The notes under the pieces were generated by a model that saw nothing but the letters and a program-made list of their open reading frames with translations, ran no database searches and was not told the origin of the DNA. Of a stretch of 64,000 nt of DNA, positions 34,891 to 45,540 are shown piece after piece. The translations under genes and the position numbers were made by a program. How positions within the stretch are numbered: the stretch's first letter is position 1; the number at the start of each line of letters is the position of its first letter. Source of the DNA: Areca catechu (taxonomy: Eukaryota; Streptophyta; Magnoliopsida; Arecales; Arecaceae). Where the stretch lies: assembly GCA_021397845.1 (NCBI GenBank), contig CM038053.1, positions 147,520,041-147,584,040 of the forward strand, given 5' to 3'.

Positions 34891-37230
34891 TGCAGGTGGT
34901 TTGACAAGATCCTACACTAGGCATGCAAACATCTGCGGGAGAAGAATGGATTTTAAAATATTTTTTCAAATTCGTGCAGCGAAAATCTGCTCCGCCAAGA
35001 ACTAATCTAAATCTAGTTGCATTTAGGCATGTATGGTCATATAAAATATTTGTAAAATATTAAACAATTAAGTCTATCCATGCATGATTAAAAAATTAAT
35101 TTTCCATACCTTTATTCCACCTGGAATAACTCTGGAATAAACCTGGAATAGACTGGAATAATTGGAATAAAGTTATTCCAGTCGTCTTCCTCCTTGGAAC
35201 TCTATTTTGGCTTGCAAAACATCGTCGGAACACCTCCTTCCAGACCTCCGTTTGCTCCCAAATTCGAGCAGCAGCAACTTGGACAAGTGATCTTCAATCT
35301 CCAATTGAAATCTATAAGAAATTGTTAGCCAAATAATTATAAAAAATCACCAAATTTTGCTGCCAGATTTCTGCAACAGAACTGGGCAGCAGACTTTGGT
35401 CTTCGTTTTGGAGCAGCTGGAGCGTTCCCAGCTCATGTGGTTTGCTCCTAGGAGTAGAAGGGTACTCCCTCTAGAGGGGAGACATGCGCGGGGCTCACGG
35501 ATCCTTCTCCACGCGCGGTGCTAGCTGCTGGAAGAAAGCTTCACGGTCACAGAAATTTCTGCGACAGGGCAGAACTTTGAGCACTTGAAACAAGGGATTT
35601 AAAGCCTTGTTTCTCTCCCTCACATGGCTCCTAAACCCATTCACAAAGCTCTCCACTTAAGCCTCTCAAAGAAGAAGAACACCCAGAATTTTTGTTGCTT
35701 TCTCTTGGTTCCCACACGGTGGATTAACTAATCTCTCGTTGAAACAGGGCTACTGTTGGTGTTTAAATAGGACAGCAGGGAGAGGGAAATGGAGAGGCAG
35801 GGAAGGCCAAGAGGCAGCTACCATTAACCCAATTAACCAGTAATAAACAGGGATTAAAGCTAGCGGTGGAGGGAGAAGAAACGATGCCAGCGTTTTGGAC
35901 GAGGGAGAGGAGTTTCGGTCGTTTGGGCTTCCACGGACGTTTGGCCTTCTTGATGCTTGGAATTTCTTTCCAGCAAAATCATCGTGTAAACGGTCAAGGA
36001 TAGGAACACGGGTTCAATTAACCGATCCAAGCAAAATATGGTTCAAATCATTGGTTCAATCCAATTGAACCAGTCCGAGCCCAATAAAATTGGTTCAATT
36101 GGTTCACAACCAATTGGAGGCCGAAACAAACTCCGAATCAGTTCAAAACTGATTCAGAAAATTCTAGCATAATGCTGGTCAACTCGGAAGAATTTCTGGT
36201 TGACACAGACAAGGGCAAGACGGGGAAAAGAGTGCTCGAAAATACTGTGACCATAAAATCGAGATGATTCCCAATCGTAATCGTTATCCGGATCAGGGAG
36301 TTATCCTCTGTGGCGTGTGACCTCATAGGTTCGAACCTAAATGGTAGCACTAGAACAATTCTAGTACCAGCACAGGAAACCATCTAGCAATGGATCCCGG
36401 CGTCCGGATAGGTCGAAGATGCTGGAGCAAACTATCGAACCTCTGGCATATGGTTACCGTATAATTCATCCCTTTGACCTCTAATGCTCATGACGACTGA
36501 GATTGGGCTGCCAACCCATTTAACAGAGTCAGTCCACTACATGTCTCAACCTCGCAAGCCCAGTGACTCTTCACTAGGACTACCCCGCCGAGGATTTGCT
36601 AAATTGAGATACTGCGAGACATTCAATCCAAACTGTTTGGACAGGTCAATCCAAACTGTTTGGACAGGTCAATTCCATCTTGGTCCATCACTGCTTCACA
36701 AGTACTTGCCTGTACCTAGAAACCTTCCATCACCGGATTAAAAATCTGGGTAGTCCGGCACCAAAGCACAGGGAGTTGCTTGCAAGCTACCGTGATGACC
36801 TCAGGTCGGAGGGACACATATACCCATATCCAATCGTGAGTATCCCTTTGGCAGAAAGGGGCTGCACGGAGTCACGTTCAATGAGATACCACATATCCCA
36901 CTTGTAGATCACATCAGTGTCACCACACTCATTTGGTCAAGAGGACAACCAAATGATGTGAACTACAACAACCTATACTTGATATATTGCCGTCCAGTAC
37001 AATATATCCTTTGGTTGTGAACAGGGTTTAAGGACCACTCGATACATCCTCTCTGTATCGAAATCAGTGTAGTCCTAAGGACTTCATTACATGGAAAGAG
37101 TTCATTTCAGGGAAATACAATATGTGATGAGCTGCCAAAAATAATATTTTATTAATTCAAAGAAAGAGTACAATATTTAGCTTAATCTCTTACAACCCAG
37201 GCGATTGGCTTTGGGACACAATTCCCAACA
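34891..37230 (-). repeat. copia-2 5' LTR
   Basis: The promoter-side LTR of copia-2. It differs from the 3' LTR by scattered substitutions and by a 23-bp tandem duplication near 36628-36673 (AATCCAAACTGTTTGGACAG repeated). The GGAATA cluster lies at 35112-35180. Confidence 0.9.
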
Positions 37231-38215
37231 AGGTATCCATTGTAAATTTTCAAGTGCACATTGGACCAGGATCAAACCTAGAGGGTTTATAGTTTGTTAG
37301 GTTTAGGCCCTAGAGAGTCTAATAAAATTTTTCCCTCAATAGGACTGCATCGTTGAGTTTGTATTTTGCATCATATTAAAATTTGTATTAAGTACAAATT
37401 TTAAAATAATTTGACTGATTTTTGAAAGAGAACCCTTTCGAGATTGTCCATGGGTACCAACCCAATAAATCACTTGACCTGATTCCCCTGCCATTGCATG
37501 CTAGAGTGTCCGAATCAACTGAATCTTTTGCATAGCATGCTAGAAATTTACATAAGAAAATCATCCAAAGATCAAAATGAGTAACGATGCTTATAAAAGA
37601 CAAGCTGATTTTAAAAATTGTTTCAAAGAATTTTCTGTGGAGGATTTTTCATGATAAGACTCAGACCTGAATGGTTTTCTCCTAGAACCGTCAAGAAACT
37701 GCATTCTTGAAGTGCTGGACCCTATAACATTATTAAGAAAAATTGGACCCAATGCCTATGTACTCAAGTTATCCCCTGATTTAGGCATTAGCTACATAGG
37801 CATTAGCTCCACTTTCAATATTTCTGATCTCACCAAGTACAGGGAACTGGCAGTAATTCCTAGTAAGGCATTTGGGCTTGACCATTTACGTGAGAGAGAA
37901 CCTACCCTGGAGTGTCCACAAAAATGGCTTGAGCGAAGAGAGAAGATCGAGCGAATCCTGGATGATCAAGCTGTCAGTATTCAACGAAATAACTATCAGC
38001 ACTACTTGGTAAAATGGCAAGGTCATCTTGAATCAAAAGACTCATGGATTACCAGAGAGGACCTGCAACACATTGATCCGGATCTCTTGGAAGAGTATCA
38101 AAGCCAAACAGACCCTTACTCAACGGGGTTGAGTTCCTCCCATCCCAGGAGAAATGGTGAGGACACCAAGACCAAGCTTCAAGAATCCATTTGGATCACA
38201 GAACAAGGAGAATAG
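37231..38215 (+). pseudogene. Chromo-2 3' part: end of conserved block, integrase C-terminus, chromodomain
   Basis: The conserved block resumes and ends in KPRGFIVC near 37300. After the pol-less junction segment, the integrase C-terminus begins near 37597 with stops and a frameshift at 37650-37710. The open stretch 37712-38215 (167 aa) carries KIGPNAYVLKLSPDLGIS, with a small duplication of the GISYI/GISS segment, and a chromodomain with YLVKWQGHLESKDSWITRED. The last ~20 codons lie in the 3' LTR (stop at 38215, SIWITEQGE). Polypurine AGGAGAAA lies at 38147-38154. Confidence 0.85.
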
Positions 38216-40007
38216 GATCTGCACTATGGAGCCGACCCTAGACCATCGAGTCGACTCAAGACAGTCAAACTGAATCCCTGGTGTCAGAAAATTTCCAAAT
38301 TTATTTTACTTCAATTTTCCTAATTAAAAAAATATATGAAAAAGAAAAATTTTGTGGAATATTTGGAAGTCATGGCTGCAACAAACTTTGCAGCCACGTT
38401 CTTGATTAGTTAGGATCCTGTAACTAATCCTTGGATTAGTTAACACTTAAACCAGTTTTAGGTGGTTCTGGAAATCCGTTCGATGCTTATATATGAGGGC
38501 TTGATCTTTGTATAGAGCATGATGAATTGTAATGAAAGTTTCCACTTCTTCTCCGATTGAGTCTTGTTCTTGCCTTCATTCCCAACTACAATGTCAAGGG
38601 GTGAGAGGCCCCATCCGAAACCTTCATCATGACTGCGATGTCGAAAGGTGAGAGGCCTCATCTATCTCCATCGTTCCACTACTACCTTCCTTCCAGGACG
38701 ATGCCGTCTTCGCCAAAGTGTCTCCCCATCTACCTCCATCGTCGCTGGTTCATCTTCCCACGACCGATCTCCTTCGTCTCACTATAAAACAACTCCCCTA
38801 CTCCAGGTTCCACCATCTTTTCCAAAGGTCCATCGTCTTCCCCAAAGCCCAATGTTACCCCCACCACCGAGAAGAAGCTGCTGCACCCATTGCATGAGAT
38901 GCCAAGCTTCCCTTTCTGGCCCACTCCTTCCTCCGGCCTTCCCGACACCAGGCCCGCCCTCCTAAGGTTCTCCCATTGCCGGCCTACCCTTTTCCGGTCT
39001 TCCCGACACCGGACCATCTGCCTTTGGTTTCCCATCATCCGAACCCCCTCCTCTGGTCCTTCCATCGCCGGTTCTCCCTCCTCCGGCCCCTTCCATCGCT
39101 GGATCTCCCTCTCCCGGTCCTCCCGAGCACCAACGGCACCTCCTCCATTCTTCACGAAGCCAGATCCCCTCTCCTCCATCTTCCATCATCGGACCTCCCT
39201 CCTCCGGCCTCCCGTCGCCTGGCATCCCTCCTCCGGTCTGCCCCGACACCGTCAACAGCCCCTGCTTCCCTCCACGGAGTGCTTGCCCAAACCAGGCTCA
39301 TCTTCCCTCCCCCTACTCCTCGAGTCTCAATGACCGTGCTGGACGTCCGCCTGGCTGATCTCCACTAGAGCTCGACCTCCCCGTCGCCATCATCTTCTTC
39401 GAGCCGCCACTCCACCGAGAGCCACCCAGATCCCCTGTTCCACGAAGCGGCCAAAGGAACTCGTCGAGCTGCTGTTGAAGAAGACCGGAATAGCTATTCT
39501 AGCTATTCCTGCTATTCCACATATATCCTAGATTTATTCCAGATTGGAATAAACTCTGTTTACTTTAATTTGGGTTGTGTTTTGTTCTTGGCTTTGCTTG
39601 TCTCGCTTAGACTAATCCGAGGTCAATTGTTTTAGGTCCTTTCCGGTACCTAGCCTTGAAGGGATCCAAGCCATCAACTCGTGCTCCTGATGCCTGTAGT
39701 TGGACGACTGACCGTTGATCATCCAGGCCGCATCTTCCGAGGATAAGTGAACTCATTACACTAGAAATAGTTATTACTGTCGTAGGGTTTATTTTTTCCT
39801 TGATTTAGATCTGAAATTTTGAAATGTGTGCATGTCCTTGATCAGGGGTTTTTCAATCTCTGAGTCATTGTTCTTTGTTATTTTATTGAGTCTAACATGA
39901 GGGAATGCATGATCTAAAACCTTCCATATTTGAATTTGTGTTTATTATAAGCATCGATATTCGTACGGATTCTTAGGATAATTTTATCAGAGCATAGTTC
40001 CTCATCA
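38155..40007 (+). repeat. Chromo-2 3' LTR
   Basis: It starts TGGTGAGGACACC and ends CCTCATCA, followed by target duplication GTTAG. It has a TATA box at 38487, U5 motifs at 38591 and 38638, the pyrimidine-rich block (38660-39460) and the TTTATTCCA/TGGAATAAA dyad at 39533-39553. ORFs in the block on both strands are low-complexity. Confidence 0.9.
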
Positions 40008-40868
40008 GTTAGGTTACCAATTGAGTCCATTAAGTCCATCAATTGGTTTAAGAGTCTTGTAAGTAGCATTAATTTGCTTTATTTGATGATTTGTATAGTT
40101 TGAGTCCTGTAACTAGTGCTTGAATAAGTTAAGGGGTGTCATATGTACCCAAGATCCAAGTTGTCATTACCTTGGTAGATTAATTCTAGGTAAAAAAAGG
40201 GTTGTCCAAATTTTCATTCAAATATTCAGACATCCAAACATCCAGACATTGGGACATCAAGATATTGGGACATCTAGACATCAAGACAAGAAGACAATTT
40301 GAATGTCATCCTTATCCAAGAGAGGCACCCATCCCATCATCATACATTCCAATTTCAAGAAGGCACCCATTTAAGAGAAGTAAAGTAGGACTCTGCTTTT
40401 CATCTGGCACCCCCCTCATATTTTTGTCGCTCATTCCAGATGACACCCACATCCATTCAAAAATTAAATGGGAGGAAGAGTCCAAGATAGTGAAGATATC
40501 TACATTCAAATTCAAAGAAGATTTTAAATTCAAAAGGAGTTTCATCCAAAAATCAAAGAGTTCTCCCTTATCAAGTTATATCCTTTCATCTTCATTTCAA
40601 ATGGAGTCTTATCTACGAATCAAGGGAGGATTAAGCAAGCCTTTTTTTTTTAAAATTCAAGTGGAGGGTTCAAATTCAAATATTCTATCCCATGATTGCT
40701 GATCAAAGAGATGTGACGCCAATTAAGATTAAGAAGAAAGTTAGCGCCAAAAGAAGAAGGATTAGCGCCAAGGAAGGGTAGCGTGCCATTTTTTGTCGCA
40801 CATTTTCTCAAGTGGCCCAAGTCAATTTAAATTTCAAATTCAAGGAGTGTTTGAATTTAAATGTAATT

Positions 40869-41740
40869 TGTTGTACCCGGCGGCTCACCCTCAAGCAGAA
40901 CCGGCCCATTCTTGTGGTCCGATCGGGCCACCCCTTCAGAGCTCTGATTGTTACCCCGTCAGCGGTCCGACCCACCAGAGCTGAGGTCCGAACGACCCTC
41001 TCCTGCTGGGGTTCGACCCGTCACTCTCCTTCAGTGGTCTGACCCACCGCAGCTGAGGTTCGAACGACCCTCTCCTATTGGGGTCCGGCCCGTCATTCTC
41101 CTTCAACGGTCTAACCCACCGGAGCTGAGGTCCGAACGACCCTCTCCTGCTGGGGTACAGCACATCGCTCTCCTCCAGCGATCCGACCCACTAGAGCTGA
41201 GGTCCAAATGACCCTCTCCTGCTGGGGTCCGGCTCGTCGCTCTCCTTCGGAGGGTTGGCCTTTAGTCCAGCCGACCGACTTTCCCACGGCCGACGTCCGA
41301 CAAGCAAGCCTTAGCATCCAGGGAATTCTAGAAGCACCTTTCTGTTACTGCGGGATCCTGCTATCCCAACAGCCCTGCTCCATTGCTTCCATGATGCCGC
41401 CGTATCCGCATGCCATGTGGCCACTCTCCAAATTCTCCTAGGGGCAGATCGGTCTTTCTCAGCCTCTCCCCTAACAGATTTTGGACTGTTCCGCGTCTAT
41501 ATAAGGTACCCGGGAGACCCTGTTCGAAGGTAGAAGAACTCTTCCCTCTCCATATGCTGTTGATCCCTTGATTCCTCAATTCTATTGCCTTTAACCTCCT
41601 GCTAACTTAAGCATCGGAGGGTCCTTCGCCGGAACACCACCGGCACCCTTGGGAACTTTGTTGCAGGTTCGTCCGGGAGAAGAGCGCTCCAGTACATCTA
41701 GCCACCCCCGGTCCTCGGTCCAGGAGTTGACAACGCAATA
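40869..41740 (+). mobile_element. GC-rich solo LTR nested in Chromo-1 3' LTR
   Basis: A GC-rich island in AT-rich flanks. It starts TGTTGTACCCGG and ends near GTTGACAACGCA, with a TATA box CTATATAAGG at 41497. TAATT occurs on both sides (40864-40868, 41741-41745) and could be the target duplication, though the right edge would then not be CA. Ty3-like in style; the family is not represented elsewhere in the window. Confidence 0.6.
40981..41250 (+). repeat. 72-bp tandem repeat, ~4 units
   Basis: CTGAGGTCCGAACGACC starts at 40981, 41053, 41125 and 41197, a strict 72-bp step. The units lie in U3, upstream of the TATA box. The period is 24 codons, so short repeat ORFs on both strands are artefacts. 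Confidence 0.9.
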
Positions 41741-41788
41741 TAATTTAAATTTTAAAGAGTCCTATGGTATCTTCATGTGTGAAGAACT

Positions 41789-41799
41789 CTATAAATAGG
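41789..41799 (+). promoter_or_regulatory. TATA box of Chromo-1 3' LTR
   Basis: CTATAAATAGG, followed about 110 bp later by the GAGGTCCTTGAG repeats. Confidence 0.5.
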
Positions 41800-42514
41800 A
41801 CCACATACCCTTTGTAATTATTGATTATTGAATTATGAAATAAAATGCTGTCTTTTTCCACAAAGCTGAGTAGGCTTAGTGATTTTCTCTAAGGGCGAGG
41901 AGGTCCTTGAGAGCTCAAGGCGGTGATGTCCTTGAGAGCTCAAGGCGGTGAGGTCCTTGAGTGGAGGTTCTGCAGGATTCGATAATTGCTACCGATCTTC
42001 TTCAAGCTCTTCGAATCCAACCTTTATATTTTTCCATTTTGATTATAAATTACGTCAATCTTAAGTTTTGTTTGCTGCCTTCTTTGCAGATCCCAGGTGT
42101 TCAAGGACCTTAGAGGATGGATCCTTTGCTTCCGAACCAAGATCTGACGGTGGGTCTGAAATCTGAAGTACTGATCTTCATCCTACTACAAAATCTGAGC
42201 GACCGAGCAGCATATCCAACTCAATTCAAAGTGAATCTCCATTGGATAATTAACCAACCCTTTTCTCATTAGATTTGGTAATTAAAGCATGGAATAGTTT
42301 GATCTAAGATGGTTTCCTAGTCATCGGGTCCATATTCTTCATAGCTTGCAGAACGGATCGCAGGTAAGTGGTTAATTGCCTTCTTTATTCTTTAAATCTA
42401 TTATGTTAGTTGCTTTACTATGATCATTGCTCTCTTAAATTATCTAGGCTTAAATTGAATCATCTTATATCGTATCGTAACTATCCTACATCATCTTTAT
42501 TGATATCAGAGTTG

Positions 42515-43688
42515 GCATCAGACATCCTAAGCATTATGAGGTCAAATGGATGAATTATGTGGTAACCATATGCCAGAGGTTCTAGAAAGTTGCTCTGTAA
42601 TCTTTGATATATCCGGATATCGGGTATCATTACTAGATGATAACTTTGACTGGTATTAGAAGTGTTCCAATGCTACTAGCTTAGTGTTTGAACCTATGGG
42701 GTCACATACCATAGCGGTTCTATCTAATTTAAAGGTTGATCGATGATTAAGAATCATTTTGCTATCATTGGAGGTCAATATGATTGACCATGTTCCATGT
42801 GTCGATATTGGAAGTGTCAGCACTTGCAAGTGTCAACACTTGGAAAGTCGACACTGGGTAGTGTCGACACTTGGCTGTGCTGAGTAGAAATTCTAGAAAT
42901 TATTTTTGGAGTGTTTTGAACTCAATTTGAATTTCAAATTCTGGTTGGATTTGGCTCCAAGCCTTCATGGAATGATGGTCATTCTTTGGAAGGTTTTGAC
43001 CTCAATTCGAATTTCGAATTTTGGCTGGTTTTGGCTCCAAGCTTTCGTGGAATGATGGTCATTCTTTCCTTATGAGCTTAGATCCAATTTAGTATGGCCC
43101 TTGACCTTCTCCCCTAATCACTCCTCCTTTTCTTTCTCCCTCTCATGGCTACCTCTATAAACAATGATTATTTTAGGGGCTGCTAGTTGGTTGAAGAGTT
43201 CTCTTGTTGAATAAGATTGCTAAAATTCTGAGAGGAAAAAGAAAAGGGCTTGGGAGGACTAGGGTTTTGGGTGTGTGACTACCTAGCACTCAAGCTAGGT
43301 TTTGGGAAGAGAGCTAGTTAGGAAGGGTTCCACCTCTCCTCCTTGTCTTCCAAGAAGAAGTAGATCGGCCTCAAGGATCCTAAAGAACTAGCACTCTAAG
43401 GGAGTTGATCAGAATCGAGCCCTGGTGTGAACTACCCATAGAGGCCAAACACATGTGTGGCTCGAGGACTTTTCACAACCTCCTCCTAAAGGTATAACTG
43501 TAAGGTATCCTTATGCCTTTTGGTTCTTTTCCTGCTTATGATGTTTTTTGCATACTACATTATCATACTTGTTCCTATTACAGGCAGATTGGTAGATCAT
43601 TTTAATTGATCTACCAAGCCTTCTACTGTGCTTATTTTAAATTATTTTAAAATTATTTTAAAATATATTTTTTTGCCATGCATGCTCA
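42515..43688 (+). repeat. copia-3 5' LTR, 5'-truncated
   Basis: From about 42515 the sequence matches the copia-2 LTR (reverse complement of the part left of about 36490). The first ~740 bp are missing and the cut abuts the Chromo-1 LTR end plus primer-like sequence. It contains GTCGACACTT-type repeats (42795-42865). It ends near CATGCTCA before the primer site. Confidence 0.7.
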
Positions 43689-43706
43689 TTTTGCTTTCCC
43701 TTCAAA

Positions 43707-43722
43707 TGGTATCAGAGCAAGG
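43707..43722 (+). other. copia-3 primer binding site
   Basis: TGGTATCAGAGCAAGG, initiator-Met tRNA type. Confidence 0.85.
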
Positions 43723-45540
43723 TTCTTCATAGTATAATAATGCTAGCATGCTTTAACATCATAGTTTTCTTTTAAGTACTTGGATTGAGTACTTCACCAT
43801 GGCCGTCCGGTCATAGGAGAGAAGTAGGGCTGCAAGACCCTCTCTTCCCATTCAATGGGGTCTCTTATGGCGTGTAGGGATGTCGCTTGTGATTGACTCA
43901 TGAAGAAGAAAAATAAAAGAAAATGTAGATTAAAATGTTTTAATCCAATGTTATGATCATAAAACAAATTTAGATGAGATCTAATAGTTTCATTTTGATC
44001 AGTTTTGATTAAATATTTTTAAAAAAGAAACTTTGGATTTGAAATCATTATTTTGCCTTGTGACAGGCCTTGAGTCGACCTAAGTGTCGACAATTGAGTT
44101 GACTCATGCGTGCATATAAAAAATATGACTTTCTATTAACACTCTGTCTCAAGCCTTAAGTCGATACTTGAGTCAACTCATGAGTGTGAAGTGTCGACAC
44201 TTGAGTCGACTCATGAGTGCATAGTGTCAACACTTGACCTGAGAATGCAAAAAAAATAGTGAATTCAAATTCCAGTTCAATGTAAAATTGTTTTACATTA
44301 TAAATTAAAATTGTTTTAATTTAGAAAGGCTATTGAACTTAATTGAGAATTAAGTTATCTTGAATGACAAAGAACTCTAAGAATATGATTCAAATATTTT
44401 AAACCATTTCAATAAGCCTTAAGGGTTATGGATTAGCTTCTATTAGGTTTTTAATTGGGTTAGACCTAAGTTTAGATGCATTGGACTATGTAGAGAACTA
44501 ATCTAATCAAATGTTGAGTTAGGATTTCTTGTTTATAGATCTCTCTAATAGTTAGATTGATTAGTCCATAAATCTAAATGGACCTAATTTGTGGCTTAGT
44601 GGATAGCCCAAGTCTTTAGGCTAGTCTAATCGAGTCTGATGAACTAATTGGTGTCCAAGGTAAGTTTGGCAGTTTGATCTTGGTTCTTTGGGACTACCTC
44701 TTACTTGGACAATTTGGTTGGTGTCTAAGGCAAGACGGTTAATGGTGGAACCCAACCCATGATCTCACTTACCTGGCCAATGTGGTTGATCAGAATTGAC
44801 TAGATAGCTCACTGACTCGTGTTAACCCATGTCACCCAAGGTTAATCGATCTTGACTGATTTATCATTAGTTATGTGTAACCCTCCTTGATAACTGATGT
44901 GGTTAGTGGGAGGTTAATCTATGTCTTTTCATCTCTTCTTCTATCACATTAAAATTAAACCCTTTAAATTATTAAGTCCATAAAAAGATGAAGTTATGGC
45001 GATAACTGAGTCTTAGCCTTCTATTAAGTGGGATGGTAATGGGTCCAATAGTTGGATGTTCATCGGCAGATCCAAAGATCGGGTATTCATCGGGCTATTG
45101 AAATTACTATTCCTAATATGATGGCTCAGTGTGACTCTCTTAATAGTAGTCAGGTGGGCCGGCCAAAGTCGGGCTTGACTATTCGTTAGTTAGAAGCATT
45201 GAATTTTGTCATGTTAATGGTTGGACCTAACCGGGACCTTCAATAGGAGGCCCAAAGGCTGATTGAAGTGTACCTTGGGGCAAAAGCTAAATACTAAAAG
45301 TTACTTGGAGAAGTAATTGGTTGAAGAACCTACTTTTAGATGCGCATGGATGAGCTGGCCAAAGTCAAACTCTTGTGTTGTCTATTGGGTTCTACTACCC
45401 ATTAAGGAATTAAAGTGATTCCTCAGATTGGAGGTAGATGCTACCAGTCTAAACAAAATAATGGGAGGGCCTTTAGACGAATGTCCATGTATTTAGGTTA
45501 ATAATTCATATACACTAATAAGTTTTGGTTTTCTTTTTAG
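43723..45540 (+). other. copia-3 leader
   Basis: Non-coding, 1.8 kb. It holds GAGTCGACTCATG repeats (44070-44230), which include self-complementary GAGTCGACTC, and the paired-motif structure at 44645-44782. The stretch 43793-43906 is also found after the primer site of Chromo-4 (49223-49335). Confidence 0.65.
44645..44782 (+). ncRNA. Paired-motif leader structure in copia-3
   Basis: Modules are ATTGGTGTCCAAGG (44647), CTTACTTGGACAA (44700), TTGGTGTCTAAGGCAAG (44719) and TTACCTGGCCAAT (44769). Modules 2/3 pair as CTTGGACA with TGTCTAAG (one G-U) plus outer CTT/AAG. Modules 1/4 pair as ATTGG/CCAAT. Confidence 0.5.

Larger units (their letters stand above)
27085..37230 (-). mobile_element. copia-2: Ty1/copia element, near full length
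   Basis: Two LTRs of about 2.3 kb (27085-29401 and 34891-37230) flank a minus-strand gag-pol in copia order (protease, integrase, RT, RNase H). The primer site is next to the right LTR. The element ends are TGTTGGGAATTGTG and CCACCTGCA. I cannot define a clean target duplication. Damage is moderate: several single stops and at least two frameshifts. It is probably one of the younger insertions here. Confidence 0.9.
22999..40007 (+). mobile_element. Chromo-2: complete pol-less chromodomain element
   Basis: LTRs at 22999-24862 and 38155-40007 are clearly homologous over their length. They flank a primer site, leader, gag-like ORF, conserved block and chromodomain. GTTAG is duplicated exactly at 22994-22998 and 40008-40012. 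The target was the Chromo-1 3' LTR. The copia-2 element occupies 27085-37230 inside it, interrupting the conserved unknown block. Confidence 0.9.
22813..42493 (+). repeat. Chromo-1 3' LTR, split by Chromo-2
   Basis: It starts TGGTGAGGACACAAG after polypurine AGGAGAAT (22805-22812). The left part is 22813-22998 and the right part 40008-42493, rejoined at target site GTTAG. The right part holds the TATA box CTATAAATAGG at 41789 and a GGCGGTGAGGTCCTTGAG repeat at 41897-41960. It ends CTACATCA at 42493. Without insertions it is about 1.8 kb. A primer-site-like TGATATCAGAGTT follows at 42501, so it may once have been a 5' LTR or a shared LTR. Confidence 0.65.

Noticed and set aside
18976..40007. 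Tandem LTR-internal-LTR-internal-LTR array
   Set aside because: First suspected because an LTR sits between two chromodomain-type internal regions. The GTTAG duplication and the split Chromo-1 3' LTR show nesting instead.
40981..41250. CRISPR-like spaced repeat
   Set aside because: Units are contiguous 72-bp tandem repeats with no unique spacers, in a plant LTR.
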